From positions 5,005,519 to 5,069,518 of the forward strand of contig CM039514.1 in the NCBI GenBank assembly GCA_022432975.1: a DNA stretch of 64,000 nt, written 5' to 3'. Below, one piece after another: positions 22,123 through 33,259 of the stretch; position 1 is the first letter of the stretch, and each line of letters opens with the position of its first letter. A program made the position numbers and the translations under genes. The notes under the pieces are model-generated. The model made no database searches. It worked only from the letters and a program-made list of their open reading frames with translations, and was not told where the DNA came from. The stretch is from Begonia masoniana. Its lineage: Eukaryota; Streptophyta; Magnoliopsida; Cucurbitales; Begoniaceae.

Positions 22123-23468
22123 TCAGGGTGAAAAACTCGGTTGGATAAATCCTTTCTCCAGCAGATCGTCAAGTTGAGTCTTTAATTCCTTTAACTCGCT
22201 TGGCGCCATTCTATAAGGGGCTTTAGAGATCGGCGCCGTTCCAGGTAGCAGCTCAATACCAAATTCCACATCTCTTGCAGGTGGTAACATAGTCAGGTCA
22301 TCAGGAAAGACATCAGGAAATTCCTTAACTATCGGTACCATATCCAATGTCGTTGCTCCTCCAGGTTCAGTACATATAACACTGGCTAGAAATCCAATGT
22401 ATCCTGAGTTTAATAAGTTTCGAGCTCGCATAGCTGATATAACTGGAACTCTTAAACCTTTAGAATCCCCAAAGAAAGAAAACAGCTCTTTTCCGGGCAG
22501 TTGGAAATTTACCATTTTCTTACGACAATCAATAGTCGCATAATGATTGGTAAGCCAATCCATCCCAAGGATAACTTCGTAATCGTGCATCGCCAGAATA
22601 ATTAAATCAACCTCTAGTTGATTCTTCCCGATACACACTTCACACCTTCTAATAATAGAATCGGCAATCATGACCTTGCCTGAAGGTGTAGCTACTCCCA
22701 TATTACATTCTAGAGACTCTACTATATTGTCAAACTTCTTAGCATGCTCAAGGGATATAAATGAATGCGTAGCTCCAGAATCAAATAATGTGCTAGAAGA
22801 AATGCCATAAATAAATATCGAACCTGTCACCACAGATGCATTTCCTTCAGCTTCGTCTTTAGTCATGGCAAATACTCTTGCAGTTGTCTTGGGTTGCTCC
22901 CGAGCATTCTTTGGGCAGTTGTTAATATAGTGTCCAGGTTGACCGCATTTAAAACAAGTGTTGGCTTGAACACGACACTCTCCGAAATGTGGCTTCTTGC
23001 ATGTGGGACATATAGGTGCAGTTGTTGTCGTAGGTTCCTTATTCACAAACTTGGAAGGTCCTCCAGCAAACTTAGAAGGTCCTCCAGCAGGTCCACTGTT
23101 CATAGGTCGCTTAAATCCAATTGTTTGTTGTGGTGGAATTCTACTTCGTACAGCTTGAGTCGCATGACTATATCTCCTTCGTAATTCCTGGGCCTTGATA
23201 ACATCTTTCTCTCCTTGCTCTGCAGCCAGTGATTTCTCCACCACAAATGCGAATGACGAGTTCTTAGAAGTAATGAGCCGGATGTCCTTAAGTATCTCCG
23301 CCCTTAGTCCTTGGATGAACCGTTTCACCTTCATAGTCTCGTTGCCAGCAATGTGAGGGACATAACGAGACAACTGCTCAAATTTATGTAGATACTCCAT
23401 CACACCTCCAGTCTGCTTGAGAGCCATAAATTCCTCAGCTTTAGCATCCATCATTGAGTCTGTGAAAT
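22123..23468 (-). pseudogene. Chromovirus gag C-terminus, zinc knuckle, protease and start of RT
   Basis: It continues from the gag N-terminal block across the solo-LTR insertion (FTDSMMDAKAEEFMALKQ reads through once one GAAAT copy is removed). Then come VMEYLHKFEQLSRYVPHIAG, the CCHC knuckle CFKCGQPGHYINNC (nucleic-acid binding), the aspartic protease motif TLFDSGATHSFISLEHAKKF and VILGMDWLTNHYATIDCRKK, and the linker into RT (PPARDVEFGIELLPGTAPIS). The frame ends at TGA 22123-22125. Confidence 0.9.
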
Positions 23469-24721
23469 TGTAACACCCGAGTTTTCGGGTTTCCGCTCCA
23501 AGGGTATTTTCGTAAATAAGAAATATGGGTCCGTTTGGTGAGCGAGAAGTTTTAATAGGACCCTAGGAATTTATATGGATTTTTAGAAGAATAAGTGAAT
23601 TTTTAGAAACCTAAATCGATAGCGTAATGCCGAATTACGGTTTTCTATCTATCGTGTTGTAAGTCGTAAAAATAGTAAATTAGGTCCGTTTTGCAAACGG
23701 ACAGTTTCGTTAGAACCCTAGAAATGAGTTTGAATACTTGAAGGAATAAGGAAGTTTCGGGGGAACCAAATCGATAGATGAAATAACGAATTAAGCGAAT
23801 AATTGAACATAAGGGTAAAAGAGTAATTTCAGAGGTTAAAAGTTTATTAAAAACAAACAAATCCCTCCCCCTTCTCTCATTTCTCTCCAGCGACGTGAAA
23901 CCCTCCCCCTTGTGCGATTTTCTTCTCCCCTCCATCGTTCCTTCAACGATCGATCAACACTTCCTCCTCCAATGTTTCTTCTTCGAGTTTTCTTCCCCAA
24001 ATCGCTACTCTAGGTAAGCTCTATGCTTTGGACTCATTTATTTGTGGTTTACGGGTTGATTTCGATTTAGGGTTTTGTTAGAAATCACCGGTTTTGGTTA
24101 GAACTCGTGAGGATGTTTAAATTAGTTCCCTTTGATTATCTATTTACGACTATTGACGATAGTTAAGTGAGATTGTGGTTATTGACGGATTTAGAGTAGA
24201 TGTTTGGTTGTTGAAGATTTGTAAAATCTCCATTAATGGAGTTTAAAGGTTTGTGAGCACAACGTGCTCGATGAAATGCTTGAATGGAGAAAGTTGAATT
24301 TTTAAAGAAAATGGTGTTAGCTAGGAGCTTAGTTTAAGCTTGGAAACGGTTTATTTGTGATCGGTTTTAATGCCCTCAATTGTGAACTGCTTTAGGTGGA
24401 GACGAATTTACGGACGGTGCACGGCTTACTACGGACGCCAGGTAAGTGAGTGTTAGGCTTTCCGGCCACTAAGGCCCTACGTCTTACAATGTTGATGATG
24501 TTTGATGGGATGAAAAAGGTGGAAATAGGGGTTGGTAGAAAGGACGGGTAGTTTTAGGCAGTGCTTTAGTGATTTTAGGTAGTACTTTAGTGATTTAAGT
24601 AGTGCTCGTTGATAGGTTTTTCCTTACGTATGTATTACCTCATGCATCATGTTTTACTAAAGTGCATACGAACTATTTATGAGCATGTTTTATGAAAATG
24701 TTGAATTAAAGAATGATAACC

Positions 24722-24801
<80 letters not shown>

Positions 24802-25979
24802 GAACTACGGGGCAAGTCATGAATGAACTACGGGGCAAGTCATGAATGTACTACGGGGCAAGTCATGAATGAACTACGGGGCAAGTCATGAATGTACTAC
24901 GGGGCAAGTCACGAATGTACTACGGGGCAAGAAAACGGTTTAAAAGAAATGAAACGAAAATGTTTTATAAATGTCATGCATTTATGTAAAGTTATGTTTA
25001 GTACGCTCTTTACTAAGCATTAGGCTTAATGTAGTTATTGTATGATGTAGGTGACAGGTATCAACCCGATGACAAGGAATAGGCGGTCGACGGATTGTGC
25101 TCGTGGTGACGGCTTGTGTTTTGGTTAGGTTGGTGACTCACGGTTAGAAGTTTTTGGGAGTCTTATTGATGGTTTGGGATAAATGGTGAAATGTACGAAT
25201 TCTAGTATGGTTAGCTACATTTTTAGGGTATTTGGTGATAGTATAGAAATGTAAAGTGTTTTGAAATGTTTTCGATGTTTTCTAATAGGAGGAAAATTTT
25301 AAGTATTTTAAACGGAACCACGCGGTTCGTTTTTATGAAACTCATTGATGTTTTAAAGTGATTTTGGATTGGTTGTGAGTTTTGGGTAAATTTAGTGTGA
25401 AAGTGTTATGTGAGGAGTAAGTGATGATTATGTGAAGATTGAATGAAGAAGGAGAGGTATTTGGAGTGTTATTGTGTGTTAAGTTTTTTTTTGGTGTTGA
25501 AGAAGTGAAGTGTAGGAACGTGGGAGGATGAAAGAAAGAAGAATTTAGGAGGAAGAAAGTATGCTCTCTGGACAATTTCCAGAGAACTTGGCGAGTAATC
25601 GCCTCTCGGGGGCGAGCAGTCGCCTCTCTTGGCGGATTGCTGGGCACTCTCTGGAGAAATCCAGAGAGTGTGGCGACTGATCGCCACAAATTGTGGCGCC
25701 CAGTCGCCACAATTTGTGGCGCCCAGTCGCCACCAGTTCTGGCATTTTATATAAAAAAAAAATGTTTTAATTAAATGATTTCTTTATTACTTAATTGACT
25801 TTAATTGCTAAGTTTTATGGTTTTAAACGTTTCACCAAACGAACTTCGATTTTAATTCCGATTTCGATTTTGATTAAGGTTTCCGCTTAAGTACAGTTAA
25901 AGTTAAAGTTTTAAAAAAAAAAATAAAAAAAAAAAATAATAATAATAATAATGTGATATCACGGGTAAGGGTCGTGACA
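23469..25979. mobile_element. Solo LTR (2511 bp) in the chromovirus gag gene
   Basis: TGTAACACCCGAG...GGGTCGTGACA is flanked by GAAAT on both sides (23464-23468, 25980-25984). No internal domains or second LTR are present, so it is a solo LTR. It is related to the solo LTR at 40512-43303: both contain GTCCGTTTTGCAAACGGACA, a GTAGGTGA block in the middle, and an ACCACGCGGTT or ACCACGCAGTT block. It carries its own tandem repeats (24723-24930) and a GTGGCGCCCAGTCGCCACAA repeat at about 25660-25735. Confidence 0.88.
24723..24932. repeat. 7-bp array passing into a 23-bp minisatellite
   Basis: About ten copies of GATGAAT are followed by six copies of a 23-bp unit (ATGAATGAACTACGGGGCAAG plus TC, with A/T variants at AACTAC or TACTAC). 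The 23-bp unit begins with the 7-bp motif, so the short array probably grew from inside the longer one. Confidence 0.9.
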
Positions 25980-25984
25980 GAAAT

Positions 25985-26432
25985 ACTTCTCGTTGAATAA
26001 CTCTTTGAATTTCTCCCAGGACATGGTAGCAACCGTATGCATCGCTTTCACAGAGTCCCACCAATAACGTGCATCCATCCGAAACATAGAAGATGCACAA
26101 ATAACTTTCTCTTCCTCAGCAATCTTGGCATGCTCAAATATTTCTTCAATGGTCCTTATCCAATCATCCGCTGCTGCCATATCAGCTAAATTGCCGTAGA
26201 AACTTGGATGGTCCAATCGTCGAAATCTGTCAAAATCCATATCTGCATGCCGAGGTCTATTAGGAACTTGGGCCTGCATATTTGCTGCCTGAGCCGCTGC
26301 AGTGGCTGCCTGAGCTGCCGCATTAGCTGCTTGCGACAGTTGTTCATTTTGTCTGGCTTGCATCTCCATCATATCCATCATCCGATCGAGTAAAGCATCC
26401 CGATCATTTCTATTTCCTCTACGATTGGCCAT
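25985..26432 (-). pseudogene. Chromovirus gag N-terminus
   Basis: The start MANRRGNRNDRDALLDRMMD is followed by an Ala/Gln-rich stretch (QAANAAAQAATAAAQAANMQ) and the gag core: FDRFRRLDHPSFYGNLADMA, DDWIRTIEEIFEHAKIAEEE, ARYWWDSVKAMHTVATMSWE and KFKELFNEKYF. Gag forms the particle that packages the RNA. The frame is cut by the solo LTR at 25979 and resumes at 23468. This ATG is the first in frame after the primer-binding site and is taken as the true start. Confidence 0.88.
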
Positions 26433-26636
26433 AGTCTACATCACAATGATCTTATTTTAAGAAAATCTATCTTATATACTTATTTTTGAAATGTACTACA
26501 ATATTACCTAACATATTTTTATCAAAATATAAAATTTAATACCGACTTACTTGCTGATTGACAATCTTCCAAGTGCACGTGAGCATACAGAGTAGTTTAC
26601 AGAATCATTTTATAAACCTTTTCTCTGATACCAAAT

Positions 26637-28639
26637 TGTAACACCCCAATTTTTAAAATCCCCAATTCTGAAACCCTAATTTGAAAACCCTAAAATTTTT
26701 CCCAAATTGATTTTGAAATCGAGTGTTAAGATCGTAATTTTTAAAATTTAAAACATATTAATTGAAAACTTAAATAATGCGGAAGCTTTGAAAATAAATT
26801 TTATCAAGATAAAGAAACCAACGCATAATTAAAACAATAAATGAAACTTTATTTAATGATAAAAAAATTTCACCATAATTTCCAAAGTCTTAAATTAAAA
26901 CAAAGCATTAAATATCGTTTGAAAAAGTAAAGCATATTAATTTAAATCATTTTCTTCGAAATCCACAATATGATCTTCATCTGTATGCTCGCTTGCCACT
27001 GGAGGATTCTCAATTACAGCAATTTCTTCCTCAGACAAAAACTCACCTACATCACAAGTTTAAAACATAAAGGTGAGAAAACTCAGTAAGTGAAAATACG
27101 TGTAAAACTTTTTCTTTTACTTTTACTTTTACCGAATCTTGTTAAGACTTAGTCATCTCATTGTCGTTCAGGCTTCGTCATCTTTTACTTTTAATTTTAA
27201 CGATCAAGCTCACCATCTCACTGTCGTTTAGGCTTTTGCTATCGCATTTTCTTTTACATTTTCACACACATGCAAATAACCTATTTATTTTATCTTTTAA
27301 ACTATTTTATGTCAATATTCTAACAAACGTGCGCAATCATCGAAAACGTGTGATAAAAATAAAACAATGATAAAATAATATATATATTTATATTTATATC
27401 TTGTGATGTAGGGCCGTAGCCAAAATTTGTATTTCACTTACTTGGATTCCGAGCAATATGAGTTTATCGGGATTTTCTAAAATTTCCAAAATAATATCCT
27501 GCTCAAATAAAATCTTTGATTTTAAAATCCTACTTAATAAATCCAATTTCAAATTAATTTGAGCAGAATTTACTTACGTTGCGTTATCGGGTCAGATCGG
27601 ATCGGTTTGGATCAAATCGGACGATTCCAAAATATTTTCTGGCTAATTCGAATATCAAAATTAAAATCCCACTTAAATTATTCCAACTTAAAATAATTTG
27701 GGCAGAAATTCTTACCGGTTAAATCTCCGATTGGTCCGGTTGGATTCGAGTCGAAAATCGGGTCGGGTCCGGTTCGGTGAACAGTAACGGGTCGGGTTGG
27801 TTCACTGTTGGTTCGGGTTGGTTCACTGCTGGTCCGGTTCAGATCACTGCTGGTCCGGTTCAGGTCAACTTAAGTGAACCGGTTCAGGTTTTTTTTTTAA
27901 AACAAACCTGAACCCTTCTTCTTCGTCGCGTCTACTGTCGATTTTCTGCATAGAGAGTGAAAGCAGAGAGTGAGGGATTCAGAGAGGGAGATCGATCGAG
28001 GCAGCGACAAAGAGATGAAAACGGAGGGAGAACACTTACTCCGGAGATGGGTCGTCGATGGTGGTCAGGGAGTTCGTCGGAGCTTCAGCCGAGGAGGGAA
28101 CTTCGTCGGAGCTCTTGCTGCGGTGTCGGAGCTGCGAGTTGAGGTAAGCTCTTCTTCTGGAGAACTCGAGAGGTAGAGAGTTGAGGGGTGAGGTTTCCAT
28201 CTCCCGAACCCCTCAATTTATAGGGAAGGATCAGCCCCGCGCCTTTCACAAAAATCCGGCTCTGATCAGATATTTCGAGCTGGAAATCATTCAGCTCGGA
28301 TTTCCAGCGATGTCCGTTTTGATTACCATTTGAACTTGGTCACCTTTTCAGACCAAGTTCATGCTGGATATTGAGTTTTCAAATCGGGAAGTTGCTGAAA
28401 ATCAGCAATTAAATTTCCAATTTTGATTTTTTCTTCTGCTCTTGGTTGATAAACAGGTCAGATACATTCTGGTTTGTTGCTGAGAATCAGAAAATTCAAA
28501 TCCTAAATCGGATTTTTAGAGTGTGAATTTTTGATTTTATAGAAAATTAAATCAGAGATTAGGTTTAATTTAAAAAATTTCAAAATTAAACCCTTGAATT
28601 GAATTTGGGAAATTTTGAATTAAATTTCTAATTGTTACA
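26637..28639 (-). repeat. 5' LTR of the chromovirus
   Basis: 2003 bp, near-identical to 17315-19373. Its promoter side faces the gag start. It carries the variant with two copies of the short CATCTCACTGTCGTT repeat. Confidence 0.88.
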
Positions 28640-28877
28640 CCTTTATGTAATTCTCTAAAATTCTAGGTTCGCATAATTTGGTACGAGAGTAAAGGCTCTT
28701 ACGATTCAAGTTGCTATCTTTACTATTTTTCCATCTATCTTTCATTGTCTTCTTCAATTCAAAAAAAAAAAAAGTGATTGGAAACTTTCGCTAAGTAGAT
28801 ACTCTTGTGTATCTCAATCTCTAAAGTCTGAATATTTAATTGGTTTTCTATTTCTGTAGGTTTTATAAATCTGAATA

Positions 28878-29180
28878 TCACCTCTCTTTGGTCAATGATC
28901 TTTGCATACGCAGGGGTTGGGATTTTGATCTAGTTTTTGATATGCCTTCTGGTTCACGTTCGACGTGGTAGGGACAATGAATAAATTGGGTCATGGGTTG
29001 ACCACTTGCTTGACTTAACAGGAATAGTAACGACAAGGGTTATATTGGTAACGGTCGATATATTGAGATTGTTTGGTAAAAAAAATAGATTAAAGTTCAA
29101 ATTGTGTCTGACTTCAACGGCAGTGTTTAAATTACATTTTACCATTTAAAATAATATATTAGTTATATAATTATGTAGAT
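28878..29180. repeat. Right half of the 11366-11931 Mutator-like element plus right flank
   Basis: From ACCTCTCTTTGGTCAATGATC this matches 11706-11950, including the flanking ATTTAAAATAATATATTA beyond the transposon end. It therefore arose by segmental duplication, not a new insertion. It has a ~40-bp segment (TGCCTTCTGGTTCACGTTCG...) missing from the 11.7-kb copy. The match ends where the other copy runs into plastid DNA. Confidence 0.75.
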
Positions 29181-30703
29181 GACACGTCAGTTATAGAAAT
29201 GTTAGTTATAGAAATATGATGTTCGCTGTTTTTACACATTGGAGTAAGAGAATCTCCAATTTCTTGATGAAATTGTATGCTTTTTATTAAGCATGAAAGA
29301 CAAAAAAAAGGGTGGAAACATCGTAGTATTATAAAAAATTGGATAAAATATTTTCGTGAATATCTAACATTTATACGATTTATTATAATTGTTGTATAAA
29401 ATAATTAACTAAAATTATAATAAATTGTACAATTGTTATAAAATCACGAAATTTTTCACACTATCCTCTCACAATGTGATGAACATGTGGTAAAAATTTA
29501 AAATAAATTGAATATCGTTTGATATTTTTTAAAATCAATTTGTCATTTAGCGAAAAAAAAGGGAGGCCGGTACTCAGTCCGGACTAAAAAGTTTAGAATG
29601 ACTATTTTCAGAACTTTGAGGTTTTTTTCGTTGAACAGTAATTTTTAATGTTTTTTTTGTAAAAAAACTCATAATCTCATTTATGAGATAGATTGGATAA
29701 AAGATCAATGTAAAGTACAAAATTTAAAAAATCAAACCTACCAAAATTGAAAAAATCAACTCAAGATTTATTTTGTTCAAAAAAAAAAATTAAACCTAAA
29801 TCTGAACAAATCTTAAAATTTAAAGTTTATTTTGTTAAAAAAAAAAGCAGATCTTCATGGTTCAAGATTTAATTAGATTTAATTTGTATTTTATCGAAAA
29901 GATAAATATCTTTTCATCACTCAGACGGTAAATTTCTTACATACACTGCACGTGAGGTCAGACAACCGACAACTCAATGTCTCTCAGACACCGATATTGG
30001 TGGCACAATTGCCATTGAAAGGCACTCGGCCTCAGGCACCATACCTTTAGCGTTAAGTTTCACGTGGCTTAATGTTACGCGATATTTGTTTTAGTAAGAA
30101 AAATATGCAAATTAAGAAGAAGAAAAAGAGCTAAATTAACTGTGACACCTCTATTAAAAAATCATTCTGCAGCAATTTTTTATTAGAAAAAAGTAAATAA
30201 TCATGAGACAAAAGAAGAAAAAGAAATAATAATAAGGAGCTCGACTAGACTACAAGGCCAATCGAGTACTGAGTAGGGACGAGAGTTAACATTAGTAATC
30301 CGACAATTCTCAACCGATAAAAGTTATTTTTGATAGAAACAGAGAATCTCCCTTATAATTATACAGGATCTACCGCAATAATTCTAAGGATATTCGTCTA
30401 ATTTTTTCGAAAAGCCCTGTCAAGGGCTCTCTCTCTTCTTCACTCTTTCTCTCTCTACACAAATATTTAATGTTTCTTCGGTTTGTTTAAGAATTCTCTC
30501 TCTAGTCCTACTAGGAATACTTTTCTAAGCCAAGGGTAAATCTTCTTACCAACCAACGAAGAGGGGGGGTTGACTGGTTTTAATTCAAAAAAAGCGTCTT
30601 CCATCTTCCACACCTAAAATCTCTCTTATTTTAATGTCTCAATAACATTAAATTATATTTAATTAATTTAAACAAACTCAAGTTTATGTGGATCAATATA
30701 TAA
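29181..30703. other. Gene-less array unit remnant
   Basis: 29340-29555 is a decayed relative of the central and right part of the fold-back at 51364-52120 (AAATCACGAAA...GTGATGAACATGTGGTAAAA). 29560-30110 is AT-rich with A-tracts and nothing recognised. 30110-30640 is the distal block of the array unit (TGTGACACC, CT-rich tract, ACACAAATATTTAATG, AATTCTCTCTCTAGTCCTAC), but the secreted-protein gene that should precede it is absent. Confidence 0.55.
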
Positions 30704-30712
30704 TTATAACAT

Positions 30713-31354
30713 GGGTAAAGTGCAATTTGACCTCTTCAACTAGGTGAAATTGACAATCTACACCGTAAACTTGGGTAAAGTGCAATTTGACCCCTACAAC
30801 TAGGTGAAATGAGCAATTTACCCCGTAAAGTTGAATAATAGGCAATAACAACGTTAATGTATTGATAATGGGCAATATGGCCCATACCGTTATATTTTCC
30901 ATCAAAAAGTAATATTTTTTCATTTCTTTATTTTTTTTTTCCGAAATCCCCCTCACTGGACCGAACCGAACCGGACCGGTTCGACTAATTGCACTTTGGT
31001 TTTTTTTTAAAATTTTATTCATCTGTCTTCTCTTTTCTGAGAAATATGATTTTAAAAAAATAAATAAATAATAGTGGAATTAGCTGAACCGGTCTGGTCC
31101 GGTTCGGTCCAGTGAGGGGTATTTCGAAAAAAAAAATGAATAAGTGAAAAAATATTATTTTTTGATAGAAAATATGACGGTAGGGGCCATATTGTCCATT
31201 ATCAATACATTAAAGTTGTTCTTACTTATTATTCAAGTTTAGGGTGTAAATTGCTCATTTCACCTAGTTGTATGGGCCAAATTGTACTTTACCCAAGTTT
31301 ACGGTGTAAATTGTCAATTTCACCTAATTGTAATGGTCAAATTGCACTTTACCC
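30713..31354. mobile_element. Fold-back / long-TIR Mutator-like element (642 bp)
   Basis: GGGTAAAGTGCAATTTGACC on the left is matched by its complement at the right end. The two arms (~280 bp each) contain tandem sub-repeats of CAACTAGGTGAAAT...GTAAA and the mirrored ACCGGACCGGTTCG. The flanks TTATAACAT (30704-30712) and TTATAATAT (31355-31363) are a 9-bp duplication with one mismatch. There is no coding content. Confidence 0.75.
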
Positions 31355-31363
31355 TTATAATAT

Positions 31364-31735
31364 CTATTCAAATACTTTGTTGGAGATAGAGTTTCATCAA
31401 CTCTTTCAAAGATCTCATCAATACCCCGCTCTCGAAATACATGTAAAGTCAAATTTTGAAATTCGATGGCTAGAATTCATGTAACTATTTTTATAAATTT
31501 TCACGTCATGAATAATGACATCGATGGTTTGTAGAACCTAGTTACAAGATGTCCTTGAGAAAAATAATAATAATAAATACACGATTGTAACACATCCATA
31601 ATTTGATTCTCTCTCTAAAAAAATTATGAAATTTGATTTTTTTCAACTTGTAATTATTGACTAATAAACATTGTCGGCGCAGCATGAAATAAAGTGAAAA
31701 ACCCTATTTACCCCCACAACCATCGTATCAAACCC
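31364..31735. other. Upstream region of array unit 2
   Basis: It matches the regions before copies 3-5 (TTTCATCAACTC...TCAAAGATCTCATCAATACC, then AATAAACATTGTCGGCGCAG and GTGAAAAACCCTATTTACC). It is promoter-side DNA of the secreted-protein gene. Confidence 0.55.
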
Positions 31736-31746
31736 TATATAAAAAC
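31729..31746 (+). promoter_or_regulatory. Core promoter of copy 2: telo-box and TATA box
   Basis: AAACCCTATATAAAAACC joins a telo-box-like AAACCCTA to a TATATAAAAA box about 50 bp before the ATG. The same arrangement precedes copies 3, 4 and 5. Confidence 0.6.
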
Positions 31747-31788
31747 CAAGTATACTTGTTAGATTTTGATCTTATCCTTCAAAACAAT

Positions 31789-32120
31789 ATGGGTAGCAAA
31801 TTATATGTTTTATTTATTATATTTAATTTTATTTTCATGAGTGTTGCCCAGGAAGTTATGAAGGTCAATTTCGTAAACTCAGTTCGTGATTTTGAGGAGG
31901 TGATTCTCAAGCGTAAGATATCGCCTCCACCTCCGCCAAAGAATAATCCTTCCGTCATTGTTACATCTCCTCAGCATCCACTTCCACCTCTTCCACGGCC
32001 AGCTCCTCCTCCTCCTCCTCTATCACCATATTGACCGCTGCCACTTCCTCCTCCATTACCACCTCCGTATTGGTGGCGACGAAAATCACCGAAACAGATT
32101 CGCTATCCCCACTACCCCTT
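31789..32120 (+). pseudogene. Small secreted proline-rich PPYWW protein, copy 2, premature stop
   Basis: MGSKLYVLFIIFNFIFMSVA (signal peptide) is followed by QEVMKVNFVNSVRDFEEVIL, KRKISPPPPPKNNPSV and a proline stretch, ending at TGA 32032-32034. In the same frame the family tail is still present after the stop (PPYWWRRKSPKQIRYPHYP), so one local change created the stop; the original terminator has also been shifted. The start was chosen at ATGGGT because all five copies align there; upstream in-frame codons are 5' UTR. It is likely not functional as a full precursor, although a truncated secreted protein without the basic tail could be made. Confidence 0.75.
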
Positions 32121-32998
32121 AGATGGCTGGCCAACAGCAAAACCAAAACAAAATCAACCTGGGTAGCCTCTGATACTAAGTTCTATGTGGCTTAAGTTTT
32201 CCTTCCATGTTTCTTTTTAGTGCATGATAAATCTCTCTCTCGATGTAAATTATGCACTTCCTAATTTTGAGTAATGGAATTTGGTTTTCCAAGTAATTAT
32301 CTATTGCTAATGAAGGATCTCTTTATGTCTCTGTTTTAATGTTTTTTCTTTTTCAAATAGCGTTCGATTTTAAACAGAACTCGGTGATCTGACAACGTTC
32401 AACGGATAAAATTTACTCGTAGAAATCTGATAATTTTCTCCAAAAGCTCTCTCGAGTCTCTCTCTCCTCTCTCTCTCTCTACACAAATATTTAGAGTTTC
32501 TTTGGGTTGTTTAAGAATTCTGTCTCTAGTCCTACTATGAATACTTTTCCAAGTGAAGTGTAATCTTCTCACCAACCAACCATGGTAACAAGAGGGAGGG
32601 TTGACTAGTTTTTATGTAAAACGAGTACGCGTCTTCCATCTTCCACACCCAACATCTCTCTTATTTTTACATCTCTCTTATTTTTATGCCTTTTGACTTA
32701 GTAAACATGTGCAAACAAGTTCCTCAACTTTTATTTTATACTTTTAATTTACTGTATAATTTGTATTACTTTTGCTCATTAACCTGTTAAGATTTTGCTT
32801 TTAACTTTTCCATTAAGTGACTTACGTGCTAATTGTCGGATTGCAATTCGTAATTTTTATACTTTGCATACCAAAAAATTAATTATTGTTATGTCACGAT
32901 AAACTGTATGCGAAACATATTTGAATTCATGAAATCATCTTATAAAAAGATTTCTGATATAAAACTTTTGATTGTGATCTTCTAGTTCATAACAGTTT
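32121..32998. other. Downstream part of array unit 2
   Basis: 3' UTR-like sequence, then the conserved distal block: GTTCGATTTTAAACAGAACT, a CT tract at ~32458-32480, ACACAAATATTTAGAG, and GAGTACGCGTCTTCCATC at ~32625. It ends at AGTTCATAACAGTTT, where the gypsy LTR begins. Confidence 0.6.
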
Positions 32999-33259
32999 TG
33001 ATGTAATCCAAGGGTCCATTAAAGGCCAAGTCAACATCAATGGCCAAGATCCATTGCAAGACATCGGATCAAAGAAATTCAAGACAAAGAGTCATGACAC
33101 CACAAACAAAGACCCATGATGATATTAAGTGTCCATGAGGATATTAAGTGTCCATGAGGAAGTAAAAGAAGGATCAAGGAATGGAAGCATTTAATGCTAA
33201 TTTGGAAGAAAGCCCACACATAATCAGATTTGCGCTCAAACAACCAGGTTTGAAGTGGT

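Larger units (their letters stand above)
17315..28639 (-). mobile_element. Full-length Ty3/gypsy chromovirus with two LTRs, interrupted by a solo LTR
   Basis: Two ~2-kb LTRs (TGTAACACCCCAATT...AATTGTTACA) enclose gag-pol on the minus strand, and the element is flanked by CCTTT on both sides (17310-17314, 28640-28644). The primer-binding site TTGGTATCAGAG (complement, ~26624-26635) lies next to the 5' LTR, and a purine tract AAGGAGGGAAGAT abuts the 3' LTR at 19374. Domain order is gag, zinc knuckle, protease, RT, RNase H, integrase, chromodomain-like tail, which is that of a chromovirus, probably the Tekay/Del clade. By-eye comparison of the LTRs finds about twenty substitutions and one repeat-number difference, so insertion is fairly recent. 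It carries nonsense mutations and one frameshift, and is not autonomous. Confidence 0.9.
16498..28877 (+). mobile_element. Truncated gypsy element (LTR and leader), same family as 32999-46567, split by a chromovirus
   Basis: The LTR begins TGATGTAATCCAAGG at 16498, is interrupted at 17315-28639, and ends TCTAGGTTCGCA at 28673. A degenerate primer site, TGGTACGAGAG, follows at 28679. About 200 bp of leader (ACTTTCGCTAAGTAGATACT...) continues to ~28877, where Mutator-like sequence also found at 11700 takes over. No proteins remain. The LTR sits at exactly the same backbone site (AGTTCATAACAGTTT) as the 32999 element in the next unit. Confidence 0.75.
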
